Shown here one piece after another: positions 1 through 5,522 of a DNA stretch of 5,522 nt. Position 1 is the first letter of the stretch. Every line of letters starts with the position of its first letter. The notes below the pieces were generated by a model that saw only the letters and a list, made by a program, of their open reading frames with translations, searched no databases and was not told where the DNA came from. Source of the stretch: an uncultured Clostridia bacterium (GTDB lineage: Bacteria; Bacillota; Clostridia; Oscillospirales; Acutalibacteraceae); assembly GCA_946187095.1 (NCBI GenBank), contig CAMHPW010000090.1, positions 1 to 5,522 on the forward strand. The letters run 5' to 3'. The position numbers and the translations under genes were made by a program.

Positions 1-61
1 AATTCGGCAGAATCGCTAATCAACTCAAAGACCCGAACGGCAACAAAATCTTCAGTTTCAT
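1..61 (-). CDS. 5' end of a gene leaving the window, reading frame disturbed (or a 13-codon leader ORF)
   Basis: An ATG at 61-59 sits 3 bases after a purine-rich ribosome binding site (GAGAGAGGGGGG, then CGGAA) and about 25 bases after a near-consensus promoter, so translation very probably begins here. Read literally, the ORF is only 13 codons (MKLKILLPFGSLS) and stops with TGA at 22-20. The frame shifted by one base stays open to the window edge and reads like protein (ETEDFVAVRVFELISDSAE), but it has no start codon of its own. One extra T in the TTTT run at 44-47 would join the two as MKLKIFVAVRVFELISDSAE. So this is either a short leader peptide, a real frameshift, or a sequencing error at the start of a normal gene. 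The product cannot be named from 20 residues. Confidence 0.4.
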
Positions 62-91
62 TTCCGCCCCCCTCTCTCTTTGCTTGATACT

Positions 92-120
92 ATTATACTA
101 TTACAAAAATCTCTTTTCAA
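92..120 (-). promoter_or_regulatory. Sigma-A type promoter for the gene starting at 61
   Basis: On the minus strand, TTGAAA (120-115) is followed after exactly 17 bases by a perfect TATAAT (97-92). This predicts a transcript start near 85 and a leader of about 24 bases before the ATG at 61. The -10 lies inside an 8-base tandem repeat (AATAGTAT twice). Just upstream, TGTTGCAAAA and TGTTGAAAAG repeat with 10-base spacing, the second overlapping the -35. It stands directly downstream of the terminator of the preceding gene, so it starts a separate transcription unit. Confidence 0.8.
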
Positions 121-170
121 CATTTTGCAACATCTTACACATTTTCAAATATAACTTTCATAAAAAACAC

Positions 171-206
171 AATAAAAAAACTGCCCGGACTTTTGCCCGG
201 ACAGTT
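171..206 (-). terminator. Rho-independent terminator after the acidic coiled-coil gene
   Basis: The minus-strand RNA forms a stem of 12 pairs (AACUGUCCGGGC with GUCCGGGCAGUU, two of the pairs G-U) closed by an AAAA loop. A run of seven U (180-174) overlaps and follows the stem. It begins 13 bases after the TAA of the gene ending at 220. The two pairs that are wobbles on the minus strand become C-A mismatches when read on the plus strand, which supports the minus direction. Confidence 0.9.
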
Positions 207-219
207 CCACAAACCTGTA

Positions 220-651
220 TTACTTGCCTTTTTTCTTCGCAATCTTCGCTGTAAAAATGACGGCACCTATCGCAAGTGCGATTGCACCCACTGCCTTCGC
301 AATTTTCTTTGCCTTTGAAACATTACACTCCATATCGTCAAAGTCACATTCGTCATCGCTGTATTCTTCATCATCGAATTCGTCTGTTTCTTCGGCTTCA
401 TCGGATTCTTCCGTTGCTTCTGTTGTTTCTTCTGTTTCCTCTTTTACTTCTTCGGCAACCTCTTCAACTGTTTCTTTCACTTCTTCAACAGTTTCCTCTG
501 CCTTCTCCTGTACATCTTCAACAACGTCCGCAACTGCTTCCTTTACTTCCTCTTTTACTTCTTCAACAGTTTCGGCAGCCGTTTCAGCCGCTTCAACAAC
601 GCTCTCCTGTATCTCTTCTGCTATATTATTATTTTTTCTGTTTTTGCTCAT
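220..651 (-). CDS. Small acidic hendecad-repeat protein with a C-terminal membrane helix
   Basis: 143 residues; no named family recognised. A TTG five codons upstream (666-664) overlaps the ribosome binding site GGAG (664-661), so I chose the ATG at 651, which has that site 9 bases away. Residues 5-81 follow an 11-residue pattern, with Val, Ile or Ala at positions 3, 6 and 10 of each unit (for example ETVEEVKEEVK, EAVADVVEDVQ, ETVEEVAEEVK) and mostly Glu elsewhere. This predicts a long amphipathic helix or right-handed coiled coil. Residues 82-108 are an Asp/Glu-rich linker with two Cys (102, 109 just after). Residues 117-135 (IAKAVGAIALAIGAVIFTA) are a probable membrane helix flanked by lysines, making the protein tail-anchored. 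It resembles in style the YtxH-like or LEA-like small membrane proteins, but the membrane segment is at the opposite end from YtxH. It may be cotranscribed with rpe or use its own promoter. Function unknown. Confidence 0.85.
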   Translation of the reverse strand: MSKNRKNNNIAEEIQESVVEAAETAAETVEEVKEEVKEAVADVVEDVQEKAEETVEEVKETVEEVAEEVKEETEETTEATEESDEAEETDEFDDEEYSDDECDFDDMECNVSKAKKIAKAVGAIALAIGAVIFTAKIAKKKGK

Positions 652-685
652 ACAAAAGCACTCCAATCTCTCTGAAAATAAAGTT

Positions 686-694
686 ATTTTAGCA
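686..694 (-). promoter_or_regulatory. Possible extended -10 promoter for the acidic coiled-coil gene
   Basis: On the minus strand TGCTAAAAT (694-686) fits the extended -10 pattern TGnTANNNT, with five of six bases matching TATAAT. No good -35 lies 16-18 bases upstream; that stretch is AT-rich and holds an 11-base near-repeat (GTTAATAATTT, GGTAATAATTA). The predicted start near 679 gives a leader of about 28 bases to the ATG at 651. The 123-base gap after rpe, without a convincing terminator, leaves both readthrough and an own promoter possible. Confidence 0.35.
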
Positions 695-774
695 CCTAAT
701 TATTACCAAATTATTAACAAACTGTATTTTTTCTACAAATTTTCACTGGATACACATAAATTCGGTTGTGTACA

Positions 775-1422
775 TCAGATTCCTTTTTTGATAGCGGAGA
801 TCGCCGCTGCCGTGTCCTTAGCTTTAAAGATACCCGTACCCGATACGCATACATCGACTCCTGCGTTTGCAGCGGCAGGGGCTGTTTTTTCCGAGATTCC
901 CCCGTCCACTTCCAAATATACTTCAAGACTTCTTCTGGCACATTCCTCTTTGATCGCCGTCACCTTGGGCAGCATATCTGCCATAAAAGACTGTCCGCCA
1001 AATCCGGGCTCTACTGTCATTACAAGTATGACATATACTTCATCCAAATATTCATACACTGCTTCTGCCGGTGTCTTGGGCTTGATCACAAGTCCGGGTT
1101 TGATCCCCCTTGATTTTATCTTTTCGATGGTCTTTTTGATATCGGACTTTGCTTCCACATGAAACGTAATAATATCCGCTCCTGCATCTGCAAATGAATC
1201 AATATAATCCAGCGGATAGTCTATCATCAGGTGTACATCAAACGGCAGTCTGGTATAAGGTCTTACTGCTGATACGATCGCAGGACCGATCGTTAAATTC
1301 GGCACAAAATGACCGTCCATGACATCAAGGTGTATCCAGTCTGCCCCTGCCCGATCGACTCTCTGTATTTCTTCTCCCATTTTTGAAAAATCGCATGAGA
1401 GTAAAGATGGTGCTGCTTTCAT
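775..1422 (-). CDS. rpe: Ribulose-phosphate 3-epimerase
   Basis: A cytoplasmic TIM-barrel enzyme that interconverts D-ribulose 5-phosphate and D-xylulose 5-phosphate in the pentose phosphate pathway, using an active-site divalent metal. With the chosen start it has 215 residues, the usual family length. Visible motifs are APSLLS (4-9), the HLDVMDGHFVPN block (31-42) with metal ligands His31 and Asp33, DVHLMI (62-67) with His64, VEPGFGGQ (137-144), EVDGGI (171-176) with catalytic Asp173, and the C-terminal phosphate loop GTGIF (195-199). All expected catalytic residues are present. An ATG three codons upstream (1431) directly abuts the AAGG at 1435-1432, too close for use, whereas the ATG at 1422 has this site at normal distance and gives the usual short N-terminus before APS. 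It follows the membrane protein by 14 bases and is probably the third gene of the rlmB operon. Confidence 0.95.
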   Translation of the reverse strand: MKAAPSLLSCDFSKMGEEIQRVDRAGADWIHLDVMDGHFVPNLTIGPAIVSAVRPYTRLPFDVHLMIDYPLDYIDSFADAGADIITFHVEAKSDIKKTIEKIKSRGIKPGLVIKPKTPAEAVYEYLDEVYVILVMTVEPGFGGQSFMADMLPKVTAIKEECARRSLEVYLEVDGGISEKTAPAAANAGVDVCVSGTGIFKAKDTAAAISAIKKGI

Positions 1423-1436
1423 TTTTTTCATCCTTT

Positions 1437-3992
1437 TTATTTTATTTTAATAAGTGACGTTATGATCGTCGCAAATGCCCAGAATGTGATATATATCATC
1501 ACCTCAAGACTGCCGAGCTTCTGGAATCCCGATAAAAATGCGATCGCCGAAAATATCAGTATACCGAAAATAATGCTCGCATACTGGAAAAGGCTTGCCG
1601 CCACAACAGATGATCTCATTTTGATACAGCCTGAAATCGCTGCCGCAAACGATGTGAGTTTTCCGCCCGTCACAAGATATGCCCTTGACTGTTCATCAAC
1701 CGTTCCCATCACATCACTGCATATATTTCCCAAACCTGTCGGCAGGATCGTCACACATCTGTGAAACAGTCCGAATCTCTCGGCAATCTTCTCTTTCGTC
1801 ACATTCGGATCGATCGTCCTTATCAGGAAGCTGACACCATTTTCCTGAAGCTCACCCAATTCTCTGGCGATTGACCTGTCTGTCCTGTATGACAGCATGA
1901 ACATGACAACAAGTTCTCCGTTAACGGATATATACGAGACCTCTCCGCCGCCTTTTTTATATTTATCTTCCAATTCTTTCCTCGGTACTTTGATATTATG
2001 TGTTTCAAGAAGTTTCCTGTTACCGATCAGTACCCTTTGTTTATTCACCCATGCAAGCAGTCCCTGCTCATCTTCATATACAACGCTGTCAACCTTCGGC
2101 AGACTCTCCTTGGAACAGTGAACAATATTTTCAAAAACACCTGTCATTGTACCGTTCACAGCATACATGACAGCCGCCCCAGCCTGAAGGGCATCGTCTA
2201 TCTTGGCACGGCGGAAAACTTTCATGCCTTTCATGGTGACCGTTCCGTCAACGTAAATCTGTGATGCATCTATCATGACCGCATTTGTATCACGAAATTG
2301 CTGTACCGCCTCATATCCCGATATCATGGCATCATTATCAAGAGCCATCCTGCAAAGCTGTTTCATCGGAATATTCAGTACGATCAGACACATCATGGGA
2401 GTACCTACACAGGCAGTCAACGCAAATGACGTAACCCCGCCTGCAAAATCAAGCGATATAATACCATATAATATTCCCATCACGATGGCTGTCACTGCCA
2501 TAGTGGGAGCTATCCTTGCTGCCAGCTTTTCGCTCGGATCGGGGGCATATGACAATCTTAAGAAATTACTCATAAATTTTGAACGCTTCATATAAGCTAT
2601 GATCGCAGACTTTGACGGGAATTCACTTACCATTTTTTCGGCATTCCTGGTATCTGTATATATCTTTCCCGCATATTTCTGACCGTCCTTCGACAAATAC
2701 CTGAAATTATCAAGAGTTCTTGTTATGATCATCAATTTTCCCATACTGTTGCAAAATAACGCCACAATTGCAATCGGAACATAGATATGATATGTACCAT
2801 TGGTAAATACATGAGGTGTACAGAGTGCTGTCACAGACTGTATACCTACCGCCAATGCCGTTATCGCTGCTGCTGTATCAGAATTTCCTCTGAAATATCT
2901 CAAAGGCATGAGACCGTTTACGATCGGCAGTCTTGCTACAGCCACGGCTATTGTAAATAGTGCGAAGCATATGATCGCATAGAACAGCCAGCCTGTCCTC
3001 ATCGTTTCCGAAAAAAGAGGTGTATATTGCATGATCGCTGCCGCTGTAAGTGATAATATCGCCGTTACAAATAAAACAGACGTTCTGACTACTATCGTAT
3101 GAAGATTTTTTTCTATTTCCGTTTTAACGTCTTCGGCATCCCTCTGGGCTGTATAATCATCCAACTCCTTTTCTGTCATTTCCTTGCCGGACACAGGTTC
3201 ATAATAGACGGTCTCCCTGAAATTCTTAAACCACTTTTTCTTGGCTTTTGTCTGGTCGGATCCATCCATATTTTCTTCTCCAACAGGTTCGACTTTTTTG
3301 ATGATAGCCGCCATATTAGCTGCCTGTAACGGCTTCTCCTGTACCTCGTTCACCTGTTCAGGTATTTTCTGAGGCATTTTTACTATTTTTTCATTTTTAT
3401 CAATATTTTTTTCAGCCTGTCTGCTCTGTCTTGCTGCCTCATACTCCCCACGAAGAGTCCTTGTAAATTTGCCTGCTATCACAATAAAAGGATCTTCCTC
3501 TTCGCTGTGATAAATCATCTGAAAGCCGCTGCCCTGACTCAGATTTTTATCTTTTTTTTCTTCAGATGACGGTTTGATCTCGGTTATCTTGGGAATATCC
3601 TTTTTCTTTCTGACAGGCGGCAATTCTATCTGCTCCTTATGTTCAGAAATATCTTCCTCTTGGCCGGCAGCTTCACTGACACTGATCTCTTCCTGAACCT
3701 CCGCCTTTTTCTCAATATCTTCGGCATATTCCTGATTTTTTTCATTATTTTCAGCAAAGATATCTTGTATTTCATCCGTATCTTCTTTTTTGACCTCGTC
3801 CTTCTTTTTAAAGATAAACGGCGTCGCTATCTCAATATCTTCATCAATTTCATCTTCGTCAGGCTGTTTCATGGCTAAGACCATCTTTTCCAATTTCTGT
3901 TTCATTTTCCTGACACGTTCCCCCGGACCGCCTTTGGTATTTTCCATATTCAAATCATCGCTTTTTTCGTTATTTTCATTTAATTCAGCCAT
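1437..3992 (-). CDS. Degenerate P1B-type (heavy-metal) P-type ATPase-like membrane protein with long charged N-terminus
   Basis: 851 residues. Residues 1-298 are highly charged, low in hydrophobics and probably disordered. About eight membrane segments follow (near 299-321, 334-354, 372-392, 401-424, 494-516, 519-541, 798-820, 828-848), the P1B layout. The stretch 531-583 aligns by eye, without gaps, to the region from the CPC motif through DKTGTLTEG of CopA/ZntA-like pumps: GYEAVQQF (559-566) stands for GGEALERL, DASQI (575-579) for DKTGT, TPM (531-533) for CPC. An N-domain remnant is visible at VLIGNRKLL (654-662), then GGGEVSYISVNGELV (681-695). TGD reads TID (726-728) and GDGxND is absent. 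Only about 50 residues remain where the actuator domain with TGE should be. ATP-driven transport is therefore very unlikely; a sensing, binding or scaffold role is inference. The ATG has GGAGAG 7 bases upstream, inside the rlmB end, suggesting coupled translation. Confidence 0.85.
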   Translation of the reverse strand: MAELNENNEKSDDLNMENTKGGPGERVRKMKQKLEKMVLAMKQPDEDEIDEDIEIATPFIFKKKDEVKKEDTDEIQDIFAENNEKNQEYAEDIEKKAEVQEEISVSEAAGQEEDISEHKEQIELPPVRKKKDIPKITEIKPSSEEKKDKNLSQGSGFQMIYHSEEEDPFIVIAGKFTRTLRGEYEAARQSRQAEKNIDKNEKIVKMPQKIPEQVNEVQEKPLQAANMAAIIKKVEPVGEENMDGSDQTKAKKKWFKNFRETVYYEPVSGKEMTEKELDDYTAQRDAEDVKTEIEKNLHTIVVRTSVLFVTAILSLTAAAIMQYTPLFSETMRTGWLFYAIICFALFTIAVAVARLPIVNGLMPLRYFRGNSDTAAAITALAVGIQSVTALCTPHVFTNGTYHIYVPIAIVALFCNSMGKLMIITRTLDNFRYLSKDGQKYAGKIYTDTRNAEKMVSEFPSKSAIIAYMKRSKFMSNFLRLSYAPDPSEKLAARIAPTMAVTAIVMGILYGIISLDFAGGVTSFALTACVGTPMMCLIVLNIPMKQLCRMALDNDAMISGYEAVQQFRDTNAVMIDASQIYVDGTVTMKGMKVFRRAKIDDALQAGAAVMYAVNGTMTGVFENIVHCSKESLPKVDSVVYEDEQGLLAWVNKQRVLIGNRKLLETHNIKVPRKELEDKYKKGGGEVSYISVNGELVVMFMLSYRTDRSIARELGELQENGVSFLIRTIDPNVTKEKIAERFGLFHRCVTILPTGLGNICSDVMGTVDEQSRAYLVTGGKLTSFAAAISGCIKMRSSVVAASLFQYASIIFGILIFSAIAFLSGFQKLGSLEVMIYITFWAFATIITSLIKIK

Positions 3993-3996
3993 TTTA

Positions 3997-4770
3997 TCAC
4001 TCTCCGTTCACAGATTTTATGCCCATCCTCTGCCTCGTGAATTCATACATCAATATTCCTGCCGCAACAGAGGCATTCAGTGAATTGATCTTTCCGCACA
4101 TCGGCAAAGATAATATCACATCACATTTTTCTTTCACCAACCTGCCCAAGCCTTTTCCCTCCGAGCCGATCACCAATGCACACGCCCCTTTCAGATTATT
4201 CTCCGCATACACTGTTCCGTCCATATCAGCACCGTATATCCAGCAGCCTCTCTCTTTCAGTTCATCAAGAACTGTCGGTATGTTCGTCACCCTCGCAACA
4301 GGCATATATTCATATGCCCCTGCTGATGCTTTCCCTACCGTATAATTCAAACCTACTGCACGCCTTTTTGAAATGATGATCCCGTGTGCCCCTGCACATT
4401 CCGCTGTCCTTATGATCGCCCCCAGATTATGCGAATCCTCTATTTCATCAAGTACTATAATAAACGGCTTTTCATTCCTACTCTCTGCAAGCTCGAACAT
4501 ATCATCAACACTTGCATATTCCTTTACCGCTGCAACTGCGGCTATCCCCTGATGAACTGCTCCGCCGCACATATAGTCCAGCTTTTTCCTGTCGACTTCC
4601 TTGATGGGAATCTTTTTCTCCTTAGCCTTTGCAACGATAACCTTGATTGAGCCGTTCAATTCTCCCCTCGCAACAAGCAAATGGTCAATGGCTCGCCCCG
4701 AATTCACTGCTTCGCTCACAGGATTACGTCCGGCTATGATATCACTGTTTTTTTCAAATTCCTTTTCCAA
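3997..4770 (-). CDS. rlmB: 23S rRNA 2'-O-ribose methyltransferase, TrmH/SpoU family (RlmB-like)
   Basis: A SPOUT-class enzyme that transfers methyl from S-adenosylmethionine to a ribose 2'-OH, in E. coli RlmB at G2251 of 23S rRNA in the peptidyl-transferase P loop. 257 residues, typical length. An N-terminal substrate-binding domain (IAGRNPVSEAV, 12-22, and HQG, 73-75) precedes the knotted catalytic domain. Motif 1 is 108-121 (Asn115, catalytic Arg121), motif 2 is VIGSEGKGLGR (200-210, Glu204), motif 3 is LPMCGKINSLNASVA (222-236, Asn229 to Ser234). The start is TTG: an in-frame TGA lies three codons upstream, there is no ATG before the conserved core, and AAAGGG lies about 10 bases before the TTG. 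It is first in the likely operon rlmB, membrane protein, rpe. The exact target base could differ from RlmB; the family assignment is firm. Confidence 0.93.
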   Translation of the reverse strand: MEKEFEKNSDIIAGRNPVSEAVNSGRAIDHLLVARGELNGSIKVIVAKAKEKKIPIKEVDRKKLDYMCGGAVHQGIAAVAAVKEYASVDDMFELAESRNEKPFIIVLDEIEDSHNLGAIIRTAECAGAHGIIISKRRAVGLNYTVGKASAGAYEYMPVARVTNIPTVLDELKERGCWIYGADMDGTVYAENNLKGACALVIGSEGKGLGRLVKEKCDVILSLPMCGKINSLNASVAAGILMYEFTRQRMGIKSVNGE

Positions 4771-4802
4771 GTACTTTCACCCTTTCCATTCCTTTGCATT
4801 CC

Positions 4803-4830
4803 ATTATACCACAAGTCCGTGTAAAATCAA
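4803..4830 (-). promoter_or_regulatory. Extended -10 promoter of the rlmB operon
   Basis: On the minus strand TTGATT (4830-4825) is followed after 16 bases by a perfect TATAAT (4808-4803), preceded by TGG, which makes an extended -10 (TGnTATAAT). Transcription should begin near 4796, leaving a leader of about 25 bases before the TTG start at 4770. It lies between the terminator of the upstream SPFH gene and rlmB, so it defines the 5' end of the operon. Confidence 0.85.
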
Positions 4831-4861
4831 AGAATTTTAACGATTTTTTTGTCATATCCTC

Positions 4862-4908
4862 AAAAAGCACCTGCAAATCCTCTCTCTGAACCGATCTGCA
4901 AGTGCTTT
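4862..4908 (-). terminator. Rho-independent terminator of the SPFH-family gene
   Basis: The minus-strand RNA can form an unbroken 16-pair stem (AAAGCACUUGCAGAUC, 4908-4893, with GAUUUGCAGGUGCUUU, 4879-4864, two pairs being G-U) around a 13-base loop. It ends in a run of five U (4866-4862). It begins 5 bases after the TAA at 4914. The stem is moderate in GC and the U run short, but its position and length fit well. Confidence 0.85.
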
Positions 4909-4913
4909 CAGCC

Positions 4914-5522
4914 TTATTCGGCAGGTATCATGATCGTACTGCCTGTATCTCCCGCAACAGTGTTCGGAAGCTTTCCGTCCCACTTTTCGATATACATCTG
5001 TCTGAGTATCTTATCCGTCAGCGACTTCTCCAACAAATCATTTGATTTAGCCTCCGCTTCCGCAGCAACGATTTTAGCCTCTGCATCAGCCTTTGCCTTT
5101 GCGATCTTCGTTTCATTCTCATAATTCGCCTTGAGCTGATTCTGTTCGGCTATCATTTTTTCTTCGACTGCATTCTCAAAAGCCTCGGAAAAATCGATAT
5201 TCGTCATAACAACTGTCTGTATATCCACATAGAATTTTTCATCTATCGCCTTTTTGATGGATTCCTCTACAAGCGGTGACATTGCTGCCCTGTTCGCAAT
5301 AATATCCATTGCTTTATGTGCCGAAAGCGTTGCTTTTGCTTTTTCTATCGCAACGGATTCTATCCTGTCCTGCAAAACATCAAGCGAACCGTACTGTTCC
5401 GCTATTTTGATAGCTTTATCCGCCAGTATCTTATACTGCACCGTCATCTGTATGTCCATCGTCTGTGCATCAGATGAATACGTTGCCGTCTTAATAGATA
5501 TCGTCTGTGTTTTGGAATCATA
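4914..5522 (-). CDS. SPFH / prohibitin (band 7) family protein, 5' end outside the window
   Basis: The last 202 codons are in the window; the frame is open through 5522, so the ATG at 5459 is internal, not the start. The visible part opens with YDSKTQTISIKTAT and SSDAQTMDIQMTVQYKI, the strand-rich core of the band 7 domain (S.D.Q....v.vqY). Next come a helical SPFH region (IAEQYGSLDVLQDRIESVAIEKAKA) and an IDFSEAFENAVEEKMIAEQ segment typical of prohibitins. An Ala/Lys/Glu-rich coiled coil follows, then KWDGKLP and a short tail ending in IMIPAE. Family members are usually about 280-320 residues with an N-terminal membrane anchor, which would be beyond the window. They form large oligomeric membrane-associated rings or microdomain scaffolds; the partner of this one is unknown. 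It has its own terminator and is not part of the rlmB operon. Confidence 0.9.
   Translation of the reverse strand, partial: YDSKTQTISIKTATYSSDAQTMDIQMTVQYKILADKAIKIAEQYGSLDVLQDRIESVAIEKAKATLSAHKAMDIIANRAAMSPLVEESIKKAIDEKFYVDIQTVVMTNIDFSEAFENAVEEKMIAEQNQLKANYENETKIAKAKADAEAKIVAAEAEAKSNDLLEKSLTDKILRQMYIEKWDGKLPNTVAGDTGSTIMIPAE

Noticed and set aside
1..87. Plus-strand open frame at the left edge ending in TGA at 85-87, possible 3' end of a convergent gene
   Set aside because: It runs through the minus-strand ribosome binding site and up to the promoter region, has no terminator after it, and its translation (poly-Pro/Ser end) does not look like a conserved C-terminus.
751..772. Stem-loop TACACA/TGTGTA just after the rpe stop
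   Set aside because: Only six AT-rich pairs with a 10-base loop and no U run after it, so it is not a convincing terminator.
224..1162. Long plus-strand ORF of 312 codons, rich in Ser, across the acidic gene and rpe
   Set aside because: It is the complement of Glu codons (GAA/GAG give TTC/CTC) and of the rpe reading frame, crosses two genes and an intergenic gap, and has no ribosome binding site.
1275..1816. Cluster of CGATCG hexamers, one inside GCGATCGC (1540-1547), the HIP1 octamer of cyanobacteria
   Set aside because: Five or so copies in coding sequence are explained by frequent ATC isoleucine codons after a codon ending in G; a single octamer is no evidence of a HIP1-type repeat.
2268..2270. 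Reading the kept Asp575 of the pseudo-pump as evidence for an active autophosphorylating ATPase
   Set aside because: The Lys, Thr, Gly and Thr that follow the aspartate in active pumps are all replaced, and the hinge GDGxND and actuator TGE are missing, so the cycle could not run by the known mechanism.

Overview
The window looks like a chromosomal housekeeping region of a low-to-moderate GC Gram-positive anaerobe of the Clostridia (Lachnospiraceae or Oscillospiraceae type). This rests on the Firmicutes-like sigma-A promoters, the strong AGGAG-type ribosome binding sites, the TTG start codon and the style of the RlmB and Rpe proteins. It is an inference, since no 16S or other species marker is present. 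Every gene I can support lies on the minus strand, so the transcription order runs from the right end of the window to the left.

From right to left: (1) 4914-5522 is the 3' two thirds of an SPFH/prohibitin-family gene, closed by a good Rho-independent terminator at 4862-4908. (2) A strong extended -10 promoter (4803-4830) then drives rlmB (3997-4770, TTG start), a 23S rRNA 2'-O-ribose methyltransferase. (3) Four bases after rlmB comes an 851-residue membrane protein (1437-3992). (4) Shortly after that comes rpe (775-1422), ribulose-phosphate 3-epimerase. Genes 2 to 4 are packed as one operon, and the ribosome binding site of the membrane protein lies inside the last codons of rlmB. (5) After a 123-base gap comes a small, very acidic coiled-coil protein with a C-terminal membrane helix (220-651), followed by a clear terminator at 171-206. 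(6) A near-consensus promoter (92-120) then serves a further gene whose beginning (61 down to 1) leaves the window. Its reading frame is disturbed.

The most interesting object is the 851-residue protein. Its C-terminal 550 residues keep the layout of a heavy-metal (P1B) P-type ATPase: eight membrane segments, the region around the phosphorylation site, an N-domain remnant and the last helix pair. The catalytic motifs are gone. DKTGT reads DASQI, the membrane CPC motif reads TPM, TGD reads TID, the GDGxND hinge is missing, and the actuator domain with TGE is almost entirely deleted. In front sits a roughly 300-residue charged, probably disordered cytoplasmic region. It appears to be a pseudo-P-type ATPase that may have become a sensor, scaffold or ligand-binding membrane protein. 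Being cotranscribed with rRNA modification and pentose phosphate genes does not reveal its role. No RNA genes, CRISPR arrays, insertion sequences or phage genes were seen.
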